A stretch of DNA of 32,432 nt from Clostridia bacterium. Its GTDB lineage: Bacteria; Bacillota; Sulfobacillia; RBS10-35; JAJYVM01. The translations under genes and the position numbers were made by a program. Under the pieces are notes generated by a model. It made no database searches and was not told the origin of the DNA. It saw nothing but the letters and a program-made list of their open reading frames with translations. Each line of letters begins with the position of its first letter. The stretch's first letter is position 1. The stretch is from contig DAHVAF010000252.1 of assembly GCA_027314765.1 (NCBI GenBank), positions 1 to 32,432 of the forward strand, given 5' to 3'. This document shows, in pieces, positions 7,869-15,445 of this stretch.

Positions 7869-7889
7869 GGCCGCGCACTGGACGCGGCC
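7869..7889 (-). other. stem-loop in the rpsM-rpsK gap
   Basis: GGCCGCG and CGCGGCC form a seven-base-pair stem with a seven-base loop, about 26 bases after the rpsM stop. The same gap holds the perfect palindrome GCCCGCGCGGGC at 7798-7809. There is no U-tract, so neither looks like a standard terminator. The rest of the 7741-7915 gap shows no gene or promoter that I can support. Confidence 0.3.
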
Positions 7890-7915
7890 CGCGGATGCCG
7901 GGCGGCCGGGGCCGG

Positions 7916-8293
7916 CTACCGCTTCGCGGCCCGCTTCACGCCGACCGTGCGGCGCGGACCCTTGCGGGTGCGGGCGTTCGTCTTGGTGCGCTGGCCACGG
8001 ACCGGGAGGCCCCGCCGGTGGCGCACGCCGCGGTACGTGCCGATCTCGATCAGGCGCTTCACGCTGCGCTGGACCTCCGCGCGCAGGTCGCCCTCGACGC
8101 GGAAGTCGCGGTCGATGACCTCCCGCAGTCGGGCGACCTCGTCCTCGGTCAGCTCGCGGACCCGGGTGTCCGGATTGACGTTGGTGCGCGACAGGATTTG
8201 CCGCGACAGCGAGGGACCGATCCCGTAGATGTACGGCAGCGCCGCCTCAACCCGCTTGTCGCGGGGAAGGTCGATGCCCGCAATGCGCGCCAT
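7916..8293 (-). CDS. rpsM: 30S ribosomal protein S13
   Basis: S13, 125 residues, forms intersubunit bridge contacts and touches P-site tRNA through its basic tail. [25 protein letters not shown] and the basic C-terminal block [19 protein letters not shown] followed by GPRRTVG are classic. The ATG at 8293 is preceded by AAGGGGTGGG. It follows rpmJ by 34 bases, in the standard infA-rpmJ-rpsM order. Confidence 0.97.
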   Translation of the reverse strand: MARIAGIDLPRDKRVEAALPYIYGIGPSLSRQILSRTNVNPDTRVRELTEDEVARLREVIDRDFRVEGDLRAEVQRSVKRLIEIGTYRGVRHRRGLPVRGQRTKTNARTRKGPRRTVGVKRAAKR

Positions 8294-8327
8294 GCCTTGC
8301 CCACCCCTTCCCGGGCCGCCTGCCGGC

Positions 8328-8441
8328 CTAGCCCTGTACCTGCTTGTGCTTCGGGTTCTCGCAGATGACCATCACGCGCCCGGCGCGCTTGATGATCTTG
8401 CACTTCTCACAGATCCGCTTGACCGAAGGGCGAACCTTCAC
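8328..8441 (-). CDS. rpmJ: 50S ribosomal protein L36, zinc-binding form
   Basis: A 37-residue gene, easily missed because of its size. The translation begins [14 protein letters not shown] and ends [13 protein letters not shown], an almost consensus L36. Cys11, Cys14, Cys27 and the His in PKHK form the zinc ribbon of the C+ form. The start is GTG at 8441 with GGGGAGG ten bases upstream, and the stop is TAG. It sits between infA and rpsM as expected. Confidence 0.95.
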   Translation of the reverse strand: MKVRPSVKRICEKCKIIKRAGRVMVICENPKHKQVQG

Positions 8442-8457
8442 GGCTGCCGCACCTCCC

Positions 8458-8724
8458 CTACCCGCGGTCGCGGTGAACGACGCGGCCCCGGGTCAGGTCG
8501 TACGGGGACAGCTCCACCGTGACACGGTCGCCCGGAAGCACGCGGATGAAGTGCATCCGCATCTTGCCCGAGACCATCGCAAGCACGCGGTGGCCGTTGT
8601 CGAGCTCGACACGGAACATGCCGTTCGGCAGCGGCTCGACGACGGTGCCCTGCACCTCGATGGCGTCCTTGCGCGGCTGCCGCACGCGCGTGCTCGTCTG
8701 TACCGGTCCACGGCGTGGCTTCAA
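8458..8724 (-). CDS. infA: translation initiation factor IF-1, N-terminally extended
   Basis: IF1 binds the 30S A site during initiation. The OB-fold is nearly consensus: [34 protein letters not shown] and [19 protein letters not shown]. The best ribosome-binding site, GGGAGGAAGG, precedes a TTG at 8724 whose first bases overlap the stop of the KOW gene (TTGA). This gives 88 residues, about 16 more than usual, with a basic leader [19 protein letters not shown]. An internal GTG at 8685 would give a normal 75-residue protein but lacks a good Shine-Dalgarno sequence. Identity is certain; start is probable. Confidence 0.93.
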   Translation of the reverse strand: MKPRRGPVQTSTRVRQPRKDAIEVQGTVVEPLPNGMFRVELDNGHRVLAMVSGKMRMHFIRVLPGDRVTVELSPYDLTRGRVVHRDRG

Positions 8725-9026
8725 GGGCCTTCCTCCCAACCGCTCGTGTCGGCGCTCGGCGCCACGGCGCGGGCGTACGAGGCGATCGCCTCCCGCACCT
8801 CAGCGTCTGTCGGCACCGCACCCCGCGCCACCCCGGCAGCCACGCCCGCATCCACGGCGGCATGCGCCTGCAGGTGGCGGATGTTCTTCCGCTTTGGCCG
8901 ATTCACCCCACGCACGCGGCCATCCGCCACGAGCGCGAAGTGCCCGTCCTCAAGAGCCAGCACCACAAAGATCTGCCCCTGGTCGCGGCCGGCCCGCGAC
9001 GTCACCATCTGGCCTGGCCGCAGCAT
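8721..9026 (-). CDS. KOW-domain RNA-binding protein (L14e/YbzG-like)
   Basis: A 101-residue protein with an N-terminal KOW motif (about residues 3-30, [20 protein letters not shown]), then the strand [20 protein letters not shown]. This is the pattern of the small L14e/L6e/L27e-like proteins encoded between map and infA in Bacillota. Their role is not well defined; an RNA- or ribosome-associated function is inferred from the KOW fold. The ATG at 9026 has GGAGG seven bases upstream and fits the family start better than an upstream ATG at 9119. The C-terminal 50 residues are Ala-rich. Its last codons overlap the infA start. Confidence 0.8.
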   Translation of the reverse strand: MLRPGQMVTSRAGRDQGQIFVVLALEDGHFALVADGRVRGVNRPKRKNIRHLQAHAAVDAGVAAGVARGAVPTDAEVREAIASYARAVAPSADTSGWEEGP

Positions 9027-9055
9027 CGGGGCGCCTCCATGTGCCATTCGCGGAT

Positions 9056-9086
9056 CCCCCGTCCTCCCCGCTGGCTGGCACGGGGG
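9056..9086 (-). promoter_or_regulatory. stem-loop in the leader of the KOW-infA transcript
   Basis: CCCCCGT (9080-9086 on the mRNA strand) pairs with ACGGGGG (9056-9062), with 17 bases between. A competing CCCCG/CGGGG pairing (9081-9085 with 9066-9070) is also possible. It lies in the roughly 115-base leader between the candidate promoter at 9148-9176 and the KOW start at 9026. Confidence 0.3.
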
Positions 9087-9125
9087 CTGGAGCCAGCTTT
9101 CGGTAGGATGGGCATCCATCTTCCC

Positions 9126-9176
9126 ATTATACAGGGACGCGCGCAGTAGTATACCAGGCCTGCAATTCCACGTCTA
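9126..9176 (-). promoter_or_regulatory. promoter(s) for the KOW-infA-rpmJ-alpha cluster
   Basis: On the minus strand TAGACG (9171-9176), a 17-base spacer and TATACT (9148-9153) form a good sigma-A promoter. It has a TG one base before the -10 (TGGTATACT), an extended -10. A second -10, a perfect TATAAT at 9126-9131, follows but lacks a recognisable -35. The region is in the map-KOW gap, where a boundary between the spc and alpha parts makes sense. Confidence 0.6.
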
Positions 9177-9189
9177 GCACCCCGTCGCA

Positions 9190-9957
9190 TCAGGGCAGCG
9201 TCAGCAGCTCAGGGCCGTCCGCGCCGACGGATACCGTGTGCTCAAAATGCGCGGATAGCGAGCCGTCGCGCGTCCGCACCGTCCAGCCGTCGCGGCGGTC
9301 CACCACCACGTCGGAGCCCCCGATGTTGAACATCGGCTCGACGGCGATGGTCATCCCGACCTGCAGCAGCGGGCCCCGTCCGGCGGCGCCGTAGTTCGGG
9401 ACCTCGGGCTCCTCGTGCATGCTGCGCCCGACACCGTGGCCGCAGTACATGCGCACGATCCCATACCCGTTCCTGCGCGCGACCATCTCGATCGCGTGCG
9501 AGACGTCGGAGAGGTGGCGGCCGGGCCAGCACTCGGCGATGCCCACAGCCAGGGCCTGCTCCGTGACCTCCAGGAGCTTGGCGGCCTCCGGCCGCAACGT
9601 GCCGACCGGGAACGTGCGCGCGGCGTCGCCGATGAAGCCCTGGCGCTTGACCGTGACGTCCACCCCGACCACGTCGCCCTCGGCGAGGCGGCGCGCGCCG
9701 GGCACGCCGTGGATCACCTCTTCGTTCACCGATACGCAGATGGACGCCGGGTACGGCGGTACGCGCGGATCCGGCTGGTAGCCGAAATCGGCGGAAGCGG
9801 CGGCGTGCTCGGCCATGACGGCCGCCGCCAGCGCGTCAAGCTCGCGGGTGCGCACCCCGGGGGCGATGGCCTGCCCGACGGCCTGCAGCACGCGCGCGGC
9901 CACGCGGCCGGCCTCTCGCATCGCCTCGATCTCGCGCCTGGACTTGATGATGATCAC
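9190..9957 (-). CDS. map: type I methionine aminopeptidase
   Basis: Removes the initiator Met from nascent proteins. The 255-residue enzyme shows all five metal ligands of the pita-bread fold: Asp100, Asp111, His174, Glu207 and Glu239, plus catalytic His83 in EEVIHGVPG. Motifs CGHGVGRSMHEEPEVPNY and AVEPMFNIG are typical type I. There is no N-terminal zinc-finger extension. The start is GTG at 9957, overlapping the adk stop as GTGA, so the two are translationally coupled. The secY-adk-map order is standard. Confidence 0.96.
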   Translation of the reverse strand: MIIIKSRREIEAMREAGRVAARVLQAVGQAIAPGVRTRELDALAAAVMAEHAAASADFGYQPDPRVPPYPASICVSVNEEVIHGVPGARRLAEGDVVGVDVTVKRQGFIGDAARTFPVGTLRPEAAKLLEVTEQALAVGIAECWPGRHLSDVSHAIEMVARRNGYGIVRMYCGHGVGRSMHEEPEVPNYGAAGRGPLLQVGMTIAVEPMFNIGGSDVVVDRRDGWTVRTRDGSLSAHFEHTVSVGADGPELLTLP

Positions 9958-10598
9958 CCGGACACGGCGGCGGACACGCGGGCCGCGACAGCCGTGACCT
10001 CACCGGCCCCGTCGACTTCCAGCAGCTTGCCCTGGCCGGCGTAGTAGGGAAGCAGGGGCTCGGCCTGGGCCCACTGCACCCGGATGCGGTGACGCGCCAC
10101 CTCGTCACGGTCGTCGTCCCGCTGAATCAGCGCTGTGCCGCAAAGATCGCAGACGCCTGGCGTTTTGGGCGGCTGGGTCTCGACGTGGTAGACGGCGCCG
10201 TCCTTCGGGCAGACGCGGCGGCCCGAGAGTCGCCGGACGACCGCTCCGATGTCCACGCGCAGGTAGAGGGCGTGCTCCAGCGGCGTCGCCAGGTCCTCCA
10301 GCATGCGGTCAAGCGCCTGCCCCTGGGGCAGCGTGCGCGGAAAGCCGTCGAGGATGAACCCCGCGGCGGCGTCCGGCTCCTGGAGCCGGGCCCGGACCAT
10401 GGCGATCGTCACGTCGTCCGGCACGTTTTCGCCCCGGTCCATATACGCGCGAGCCGTGCGGCCGAGCGGCGTCTGGTCGCGCACGTTTGCCCGGAAGATG
10501 TCGCCGGTTGCGATGTGGGACACGCGGGCGGCCCTGGCCAGCAGGGCCGCCTGCGTGCCCTTCCCCGAACCCGGCAGCCCCAAGAACACGACGCGCAA
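9954..10598 (-). CDS. adk: adenylate kinase with zinc-type LID
   Basis: Catalyses ATP + AMP = 2 ADP. The 214-residue protein has the P-loop GLPGSGKGTQ (7-16), the AMP-binding TGDIFR and GFPRTLPQ segments, and a long-form LID. The LID has a metal site, but the ligand order is Cys130, Asp133, Cys150, Cys153. In Bacillus enzymes the usual set is Cys130, Cys133, Cys150, Asp153, so Asp and Cys appear to have swapped places. The start is TTG at 10598; AGGAGG lies about 12 bases upstream and a closer GGAG may serve. It follows secY by 17 bases and overlaps map. Confidence 0.96.
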   Translation of the reverse strand: MRVVFLGLPGSGKGTQAALLARAARVSHIATGDIFRANVRDQTPLGRTARAYMDRGENVPDDVTIAMVRARLQEPDAAAGFILDGFPRTLPQGQALDRMLEDLATPLEHALYLRVDIGAVVRRLSGRRVCPKDGAVYHVETQPPKTPGVCDLCGTALIQRDDDRDEVARHRIRVQWAQAEPLLPYYAGQGKLLEVDGAGEVTAVAARVSAAVSG

Positions 10599-10615
10599 AG
10601 GCCCGCTCCGCCTCC

Positions 10616-11887
10616 TCAGCGCATGAAGCCCTGATAGTGGCGCATCAGCATGTGCGCCTGGATCTGCTTCATCGTCTCCAGCGCCACGCCGACGACGATC
10701 AGCAGCGAGGTACCGCCGAAGTAGATGTTCGGGATGTTCGTGGCGCCCGCGAACGCCACGGGCAGCACACAGACCGCCGCCAGGAAGATGGCGCCCACGA
10801 CCGTGATGCGGATCAGGACCCGGTCAAGGTACTGGGCCGTCGGCCGCCCGGGCCGGTAGCCGGGGATGAAGCCGCCGTATTTTCGGATGTTGTCCGCCAC
10901 GTCGTTCGGGTTGAACGTGATGGCCGTGTAGAAGAACGTGAACGCGATGATCAGGCCCGCGTAGATCAGCTCATACCAGATGCTGCGGAAGTTGAGGAAG
11001 TTCGTGATCGACTGCAGGAAGCCGGCGTGCACGAAGTTGGCCAGGGTCAGCGGCACGGCCATCAGCGACGCGGCGAAGATGACGGGGATGACGCCCGCCT
11101 GATTGACCTTGATCGGGATGTGGGTGCTCTGGCCCCCGTACATCTTCCGGCCGACCACGCGCTTGGCGTACTGGACCGGCACGCGCCGCGCTCCCTCGGT
11201 CACAAAGACGATCGCCGCGATGACGAGCAGGCCGAGGATGGCCACCAGAACCAGGTTGAAGGCGGAGATCGTGCCCGCCTGCAGGTAGGAGATCAGGTTC
11301 TGGGCCCCGCCGGGCAGGCGGGAGACGATGCCGGCGAAGATCAGCAACGAGATGCCGTTGCCGATGCCGTACTCCGTCACGGCCTCGCCGACCCACATCA
11401 GCAGGACGGAGCCGGCCGTCAGCACCAGCACGACCTCGACCAGCGAGAGGATGCCCGGGTGGTAGAGGCCGCCGTTGTCCTGCACGTAGAAGGCGAGGCC
11501 CGTGCCCTGCACCAGCGACAGCAGCACGGTTCCGTACCGTGTCCACTGCGTGATCTTCTTCTGGCCCTCCATGCCTTCCTTGGACCACTGCTCGACCTGC
11601 GGGACGACCAGCGTCAGCAGCTGCATGATGATGGACGAGTTGATATAGGGCATGATGCCCATGGCGAATACGGCGAACAGCTGCAGGGCGCCGCCGGCGA
11701 AGATGTTGAGCAGGCCGAACAGCGTCCCGCCGTTGGCGAACAGGCTCTTCAGGGCGGCCGGGTTGACGCCCGGCACGGGCACGTGGCAGCCGATGCGGAA
11801 GACCAGGAACGCGCCGATGGTGTAGAGGATCCGGCGCCGCAGGTCGTCGGTCTTGAAGGCCCGCCCGAACGACTCGCCGATGGTCAC
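10616..11887 (-). CDS. secY: preprotein translocase subunit SecY
   Basis: The protein-conducting channel of the Sec pathway, 423 residues with ten predicted membrane segments. Conserved parts are RILYTIGAFLVFRIGCHVPV (TM1), ILNIFAGGALQ-like plug region (here LLNIFAGGALQLFAVFAMGI), TEYGIGNGISLLIFAGIV, and the cytosolic loop EGARRVPVQYAKR used for SecA/ribosome contact. The C-terminal loop NPNDVADNIRKYGGFIPGYRPG is diagnostic. The GTG start at 11887 overlaps the rplO stop (GTGA). secE and secG are not in the window. Confidence 0.97.
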   Translation of the reverse strand: MTIGESFGRAFKTDDLRRRILYTIGAFLVFRIGCHVPVPGVNPAALKSLFANGGTLFGLLNIFAGGALQLFAVFAMGIMPYINSSIIMQLLTLVVPQVEQWSKEGMEGQKKITQWTRYGTVLLSLVQGTGLAFYVQDNGGLYHPGILSLVEVVLVLTAGSVLLMWVGEAVTEYGIGNGISLLIFAGIVSRLPGGAQNLISYLQAGTISAFNLVLVAILGLLVIAAIVFVTEGARRVPVQYAKRVVGRKMYGGQSTHIPIKVNQAGVIPVIFAASLMAVPLTLANFVHAGFLQSITNFLNFRSIWYELIYAGLIIAFTFFYTAITFNPNDVADNIRKYGGFIPGYRPGRPTAQYLDRVLIRITVVGAIFLAAVCVLPVAFAGATNIPNIYFGGTSLLIVVGVALETMKQIQAHMLMRHYQGFMR

Positions 11888-12372
11888 GGCGCACCCACCT
11901 TATCGGGCCCGGCGGCGGCCGCGCCGAGCACGGTGACCTTGCCGCCCGCCGCCTCGATCTTGCGCCGGGCCTCGGCGCTGAAGGCGTGGGCACTGACCGA
12001 CCAAGCCGCGCCAACCTCGCCCTTGGCCAGGATCTTCACGGCATCCGGGGTGCGGCGGACCAGGCGGTGCTCGGCCAGCACCTCCGGGGTGACCTCGACG
12101 CCGTCCGGAAGCCGGCTCAGGTCGCCCACATTGACGACCTCATACGTCACGCGGAACGGCTCGTTCTTGAAGCGGAAGAGCTGCGGCAGGCGCCGCTGCA
12201 GCGGGAGCTGCCCGCCCTCGAACCCGGCGCCCTTGACGCCGCCGGAGCGCGCCTTCTGCCCCTTCTGCCCCTTGCCCGACGTCTTGCCGTGGCCGGAGCC
12301 GATGCCGCGCCCGACCCGCTTCTTGCCCTTGCGCGGGGTGCCGGGGCGCAGGCTGGAAAGATCCGTCGCCAC
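11884..12372 (-). CDS. rplO: 50S ribosomal protein L15
   Basis: L15, 162 residues, a 50S assembly protein. The basic N-terminus KKRVGRGIGSGHGKTSGKGQ with KARSGGVKGAGFEGGQLPLQRR is diagnostic; the globular C-terminus contains VEVTPEVL and VKILAKGEV. The start is GTG at 12372, preceded by GGAGAGGGCGG. In most bacteria rpmD lies directly before rplO; here the 76 bases between rpsE and rplO hold only a hairpin. The stop overlaps secY. Confidence 0.96.
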   Translation of the reverse strand: MATDLSSLRPGTPRKGKKRVGRGIGSGHGKTSGKGQKGQKARSGGVKGAGFEGGQLPLQRRLPQLFRFKNEPFRVTYEVVNVGDLSRLPDGVEVTPEVLAEHRLVRRTPDAVKILAKGEVGAAWSVSAHAFSAEARRKIEAAGGKVTVLGAAAAGPDKVGAP

Positions 12373-12405
12373 TTGAAACCGCCCTCTCCGCGAGCCTGAG
12401 CTCAC

Positions 12406-12421
12406 CCCCGCCGAGGCGGGG
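12406..12421 (-). promoter_or_regulatory. hairpin in the rpsE-rplO gap
   Basis: CCCCGC-CTCG-GCGGGG forms a perfect six-base-pair stem with a four-base loop, about 33 bases before the rplO GTG. It occupies the place where rpmD would normally be. It has no U-tract. A 15-base string next to it (12420-12434) recurs in the rpsL-rpsG gap. Confidence 0.35.
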
Positions 12422-12448
12422 CTCGTCGGGGACCTCGGATCCAGAAGG

Positions 12449-12946
12449 CTAGGCGCGCAGCTCCTCGACGGTCTTGCCGCGCAGGCGCGCGACGTCCTCG
12501 GGCCGCTTCAGCTGGCGCAGCGCCGCCATCGTCGCGTGCACGACGTTGTTCGGGTTGCTGCTGCCGATGGACTTCGTCAGGACGTCGCGCACCCCGGCCA
12601 GCTCGAGCACGGCGCGCACGCCGCCGCCGGCGATGATGCCCGTCCCGCGCGAGGCCGGCTTGATCAGCACCCGGCCGGCGCCGAAATGGCCCAGGCTGAT
12701 GTGCGGCACCGTGGTCCCCGCCAGCGGGACCGTCAGCATATCCTTTTTGGCGTTGGCGATCCCCTTGCGGATGGCCTCGGGGATCTCCGTCGCCTTGCCG
12801 AGCCCGGCGCCCACGCGGCCGTCGCCGTCGCCGACGACGACCAGGGCGCTGAAGCTGAACCGCCGGCCGCCCTTGACGACCTTGGCGACACGGTTGATCG
12901 ATACGACGCGCTCGGAAACCTCGTTCTGATCGCCCGGCCTAGGGAT
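12449..12946 (-). CDS. rpsE: 30S ribosomal protein S5
   Basis: S5, about 165 residues, is important for decoding accuracy and mRNA unwinding at the entry tunnel. The core [36 protein letters not shown] and [19 protein letters not shown] are consensus. No ATG, GTG or TTG lies at the expected N-terminus. The best-placed candidate is an ATC at 12946, just after a strong purine run AGGGGGGGAG, giving exactly the usual length; the next in-frame GTG (13015) would overlap rplR by 50 bases without a ribosome-binding site. The start is therefore unusual and tentative. It follows rplR closely. Confidence 0.93.
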   Translation of the reverse strand: MPRPGDQNEVSERVVSINRVAKVVKGGRRFSFSALVVVGDGDGRVGAGLGKATEIPEAIRKGIANAKKDMLTVPLAGTTVPHISLGHFGAGRVLIKPASRGTGIIAGGGVRAVLELAGVRDVLTKSIGSSNPNNVVHATMAALRQLKRPEDVARLRGKTVEELRA

Positions 12947-12965
12947 GGTGGCTCCCCCCCTGATC

Positions 12966-13328
12966 TTAGAACTGAAGCCCGGCCGCGCGGGCCGCGTCGG
13001 CGACAGCGGCCACACGGCCGTGGTACTGGTAGCCGCCGCGGTCGAACACGACCTGGCGCACGCCCTTGGCCAGAGCGCGCTTGCCGATCAGCTCGCCCAC
13101 CAGCTTGGCCGCGGCGACCGTGGCCGGGGAGCCGGGGAGGCTTGACCGCAGCTCCGGATCCAGGGTGGAAGCCGCGCACAGCGTCCGCCGCTGGCTGTCG
13201 TCGATCACCTGTGCGTACATATGGCGCGAGCTGCGAAAGACGCAGAGCCGCGGCCGCTCGCTTGTGCCCTCCAGGTGCCGCCGGCTGCGCGCATGGCGCC
13301 GCAGGCGCAGCGCCCGCCGATTGATCAT
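12966..13328 (-). CDS. rplR: 50S ribosomal protein L18
   Basis: L18, 120 residues, binds 5S rRNA with L5. The basic N-terminus ([16 protein letters not shown]), [20 protein letters not shown] and the C-terminal [28 protein letters not shown] are diagnostic. The ATG at 13328 is preceded by AGGGGG that overlaps the rplF stop. Spacing to rplF is 13 bases. The ending GLQF is the family's usual C-terminus. Confidence 0.96.
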   Translation of the reverse strand: MINRRALRLRRHARSRRHLEGTSERPRLCVFRSSRHMYAQVIDDSQRRTLCAASTLDPELRSSLPGSPATVAAAKLVGELIGKRALAKGVRQVVFDRGGYQYHGRVAAVADAARAAGLQF

Positions 13329-13341
13329 CGAAGCCAGCCCC

Positions 13342-13878
13342 CTACTTACCGGTCTTGCCGACCTTGCGGCGGACATGCTCGCCCGCGTAGCGGATGCCCT
13401 TGCCCAGATAGGGCTCCGGCGGCCGCACATCGCGGATGATCGCCGCCAGCTGGCCGACCGCCTGCTTGTCGATGCCGCGCACCACCACGCTGGCCGGGTT
13501 GGGCACGTCGACCTCAACCCCGGCCGGCGGCTCGATCTCCACCGGGTGGGAGAAGCCCACCGTCAACACCAGCTTGCGCCCGGACTTCGCCGCGCGGTAG
13601 CCGGTGCCGACCAGCTCCAGCGGCTTGGTGAAGCCCCCGGTCACGCCCTGGACCATATTGGCCAATAGGCTCCGCGAGAGGCCGTGCAGCGCCCGCTGCC
13701 GCCGCTCGTCGTCGGTGCGCAGCACGTGCAGACGCCCGTCCTTGACCTCGGCGCTGATGCCGGCTGGCAATGCGTGCTGCAACTCGCCCTTGGGCCCCTT
13801 GACGGAAACGGTCCCGGCGTCCGTGCTCACCTGCACGCCCGCCGGCACAGGGATCGGCTTGCGCCCCACCCTGGACAC
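13342..13878 (-). CDS. rplF: 50S ribosomal protein L6
   Basis: L6, 178 residues, lies near the factor-binding site of the 50S subunit. [46 protein letters not shown] and the C-terminal [21 protein letters not shown] are consensus. The start is GTG at 13878, with AGGGGG overlapping the rpsH stop codon. Longer in-frame starts would enter rpsH and are not needed. Confidence 0.97.
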   Translation of the reverse strand: MSRVGRKPIPVPAGVQVSTDAGTVSVKGPKGELQHALPAGISAEVKDGRLHVLRTDDERRQRALHGLSRSLLANMVQGVTGGFTKPLELVGTGYRAAKSGRKLVLTVGFSHPVEIEPPAGVEVDVPNPASVVVRGIDKQAVGQLAAIIRDVRPPEPYLGKGIRYAGEHVRRKVGKTGK

Positions 13879-13891
13879 TTCGATCAGCCCC

Positions 13892-14284
13892 CTACCAGAC
13901 CCAGCAGAGCACCTCGCCGCCCACACCCGCGCTGCGGGCCCGCCGGTCCGTCATGATCCCGTGGCTGGTGGACATGATCGCGATGCCCAGTCCGCCCAGC
14001 ACCTTCGGCACCTGGTCCTTGCCGACGTAAACGCGCAGCCCCGGCCGCGAGATGCGGCGCAGGCCCGTGATCACCCGCTCGCGCTCGGGACCGTAGCGCA
14101 GGGTCAGGCGCAGGAAGCCCTGCTTGCCGTCCTCGACCCACTGGTAGCTGTCGATGAAGCCCTCATCCTTGAGGATGCCGGCCATCGCCCGCTTCACGCG
14201 CGAGCCGGGCACGTCGACCTGGTGCCGGCGCACGGTGTTGGCGTTGCGAATGCGGGTGAGCATGTCGGCGATCGGATCGGTCAT
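13892..14284 (-). CDS. rpsH: 30S ribosomal protein S8
   Basis: S8, 130 residues, a primary 16S rRNA binder that in E. coli also represses the spc operon at the rplE start. [38 protein letters not shown] and the C-terminal [14 protein letters not shown] are consensus. ATG at 14284 with GAGGGG and GAAGG upstream. It is in the usual rpsN-rpsH-rplF order. Confidence 0.97.
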   Translation of the reverse strand: MTDPIADMLTRIRNANTVRRHQVDVPGSRVKRAMAGILKDEGFIDSYQWVEDGKQGFLRLTLRYGPERERVITGLRRISRPGLRVYVGKDQVPKVLGGLGIAIMSTSHGIMTDRRARSAGVGGEVLCWVW

Positions 14285-14314
14285 GTGCCTTCTAACCCCT
14301 CTCTGCCCGCCGGC

Positions 14315-14500
14315 CTACCAGCTGGCCTTGGTGACGCCCGGAATGGCGCCCTGATGGGCCAGCTCGCGGAAGCAGAGGCGGCAGAGGGCGAACTTGCGCA
14401 TGTACCCCCGCGGCCGCCCGCAGCGCCGGCACCGGTTCCGCTGCCGTACGACGTACTTCGGGCGGCGGTTCGCCTTCTCGATCATCGCCTTGCGTGCCAT
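14315..14500 (-). CDS. rpsZ: 30S ribosomal protein S14, zinc-binding (type Z)
   Basis: A 61-residue S14 of the short C+ form: [20 protein letters not shown] contains two CxxC pairs that bind one zinc, and the end [11 protein letters not shown] is diagnostic. The short form is typical of Bacillota and Actinobacteria. ATG at 14500 with AGGAGGAG upstream. It lies between rplE and rpsH. Zinc-free paralogs are often encoded elsewhere under zinc control; none is visible here. Confidence 0.96.
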   Translation of the reverse strand: MARKAMIEKANRRPKYVVRQRNRCRRCGRPRGYMRKFALCRLCFRELAHQGAIPGVTKASW

Positions 14501-14528
14501 GGCTACCGCTCCTCCTGCCCCGCCCTGG

Positions 14529-15074
14529 TCACGACGCCGCGGCCCGGAACGGCATTCCCAGAAGGCGCAGCAGCTCGCGCGCCTCCTCGTCCGTGTGGGC
14601 CGTCGTCACGATCGTGATATCCATGCCGCGGATCTTCTCGACCTTGTCGTACTCGATCTCGGGAAAGACCAGCTGCTCGCGCAGCCCCAGCGAGTAGTTG
14701 CCCCGGCCGTCGAAGCTGTCCGGCGACAGCCCGCGGAAGTCCCGCAGCCGCGGCAGGGCGACCCAGAGCAGCCGCTCCAGGAAGTCATACATCCGCTGGC
14801 CGCGCACGGTCACGCAGGCGCCGATGGCCATGCCCTCGCGCAGCTTGAACGCGGCGATCGACTTCCTGGCCCGCGTGACGATGGGCTTCTGGCCCACGAT
14901 GCGGGTCAGGTCGGCCACGGCGGCATCCAGTAGCTTCGGGTTGCCGATGGCATCCCCGACGCCCATGTTGACGACGATCTTCTCGACGCGCGGCACCTGC
15001 AGGCGGTTTCCGTACTGAAAGCGCCGCGTCATCTCGGCCACCACGTCGCTCTGATACTGCTCGCGCAGGCCCAT
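14529..15074 (-). CDS. rplE: 50S ribosomal protein L5
   Basis: L5, 181 residues, binds 5S rRNA and contacts P-site tRNA across the subunit interface. [26 protein letters not shown]-type region here [20 protein letters not shown], and the C-terminal [20 protein letters not shown] are consensus. The ATG at 15074 has GGAGG upstream, overlapping the end of rplX. Order rplX-rplE-rpsN is standard. Confidence 0.97.
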   Translation of the reverse strand: MGLREQYQSDVVAEMTRRFQYGNRLQVPRVEKIVVNMGVGDAIGNPKLLDAAVADLTRIVGQKPIVTRARKSIAAFKLREGMAIGACVTVRGQRMYDFLERLLWVALPRLRDFRGLSPDSFDGRGNYSLGLREQLVFPEIEYDKVEKIRGMDITIVTTAHTDEEARELLRLLGMPFRAAAS

Positions 15075-15085
15075 GCTCGGCCCTC

Positions 15086-15445
15086 CTACCGGTCGATGGT
15101 CTCGCCGCAGCGCTTGCAGCGGCGGACCCGGCGCCCGTCGTCCAGGATCTGCACACCCGTCCGGGTCGGCTCATGGCACGAGCGGCAGACCAGCATCACG
15201 TTGCTTGCGTCCACGGCGCTCTCCTGGTCGATGATGCCGCCCTGCAGCACCTTCTGGTTGGGGCGCACGTGCGTCTTGCTCACGTTCACGCCCTCGACCA
15301 CGACCCGGTTCACCTTGGGCAGGACCCGCAGCACCTTGCCCCGCTTGCCCCGGTCCTTGCCCGAGATCACCACGACGTTGTCCCCCGAGCGCACGTGGAT
15401 GGCCTTGCGCACCGGCTCGGGCCCGTGACGCGGCTTCAGCGCCAT
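15086..15445 (-). CDS. rplX: 50S ribosomal protein L24
   Basis: L24, 119 residues, an assembly initiator near the exit tunnel. The KOW core is [20 protein letters not shown] followed by [14 protein letters not shown]. The C-terminus carries two CxxC pairs (CRSC and CKRC), a zinc-ribbon form. The N-terminus [15 protein letters not shown] is about 15 residues longer than in many homologs. The ATG overlaps the rplN stop (TGATG), implying coupled translation. Confidence 0.96.
   Translation of the reverse strand: MALKPRHGPEPVRKAIHVRSGDNVVVISGKDRGKRGKVLRVLPKVNRVVVEGVNVSKTHVRPNQKVLQGGIIDQESAVDASNVMLVCRSCHEPTRTGVQILDDGRRVRRCKRCGETIDR

Noticed and set aside
9026-9119. A longer KOW protein starting at ATG 9119
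   Set aside because: The start lies almost at the TATAAT box with no ribosome-binding site, and the extra residues have no family match. ATG 9026 has GGAGG at ideal spacing.
9126-9131. TATAAT as the main promoter of the KOW-infA cluster
   Set aside because: The -10 is perfect, but no -35 is seen at the right distance. The upstream TATACT with TGn and TAGACG is better supported; TATAAT is noted only as a secondary box.
10487-12376. A 629-codon plus-strand frame across adk, secY and rplO
   Set aside because: Same antisense effect. The genes beneath it are certain, and no ribosome-binding site or family resemblance is seen.
12935-12960. A seeming inverted copy of the ANGGAU hairpin flank near the rpsE start (GGAGCCACCATCCCT)
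   Set aside because: It shares GGAGCCA and a short inverted core with the 25325-25349 copy but cannot form the hairpin, and its match is short enough to be chance.
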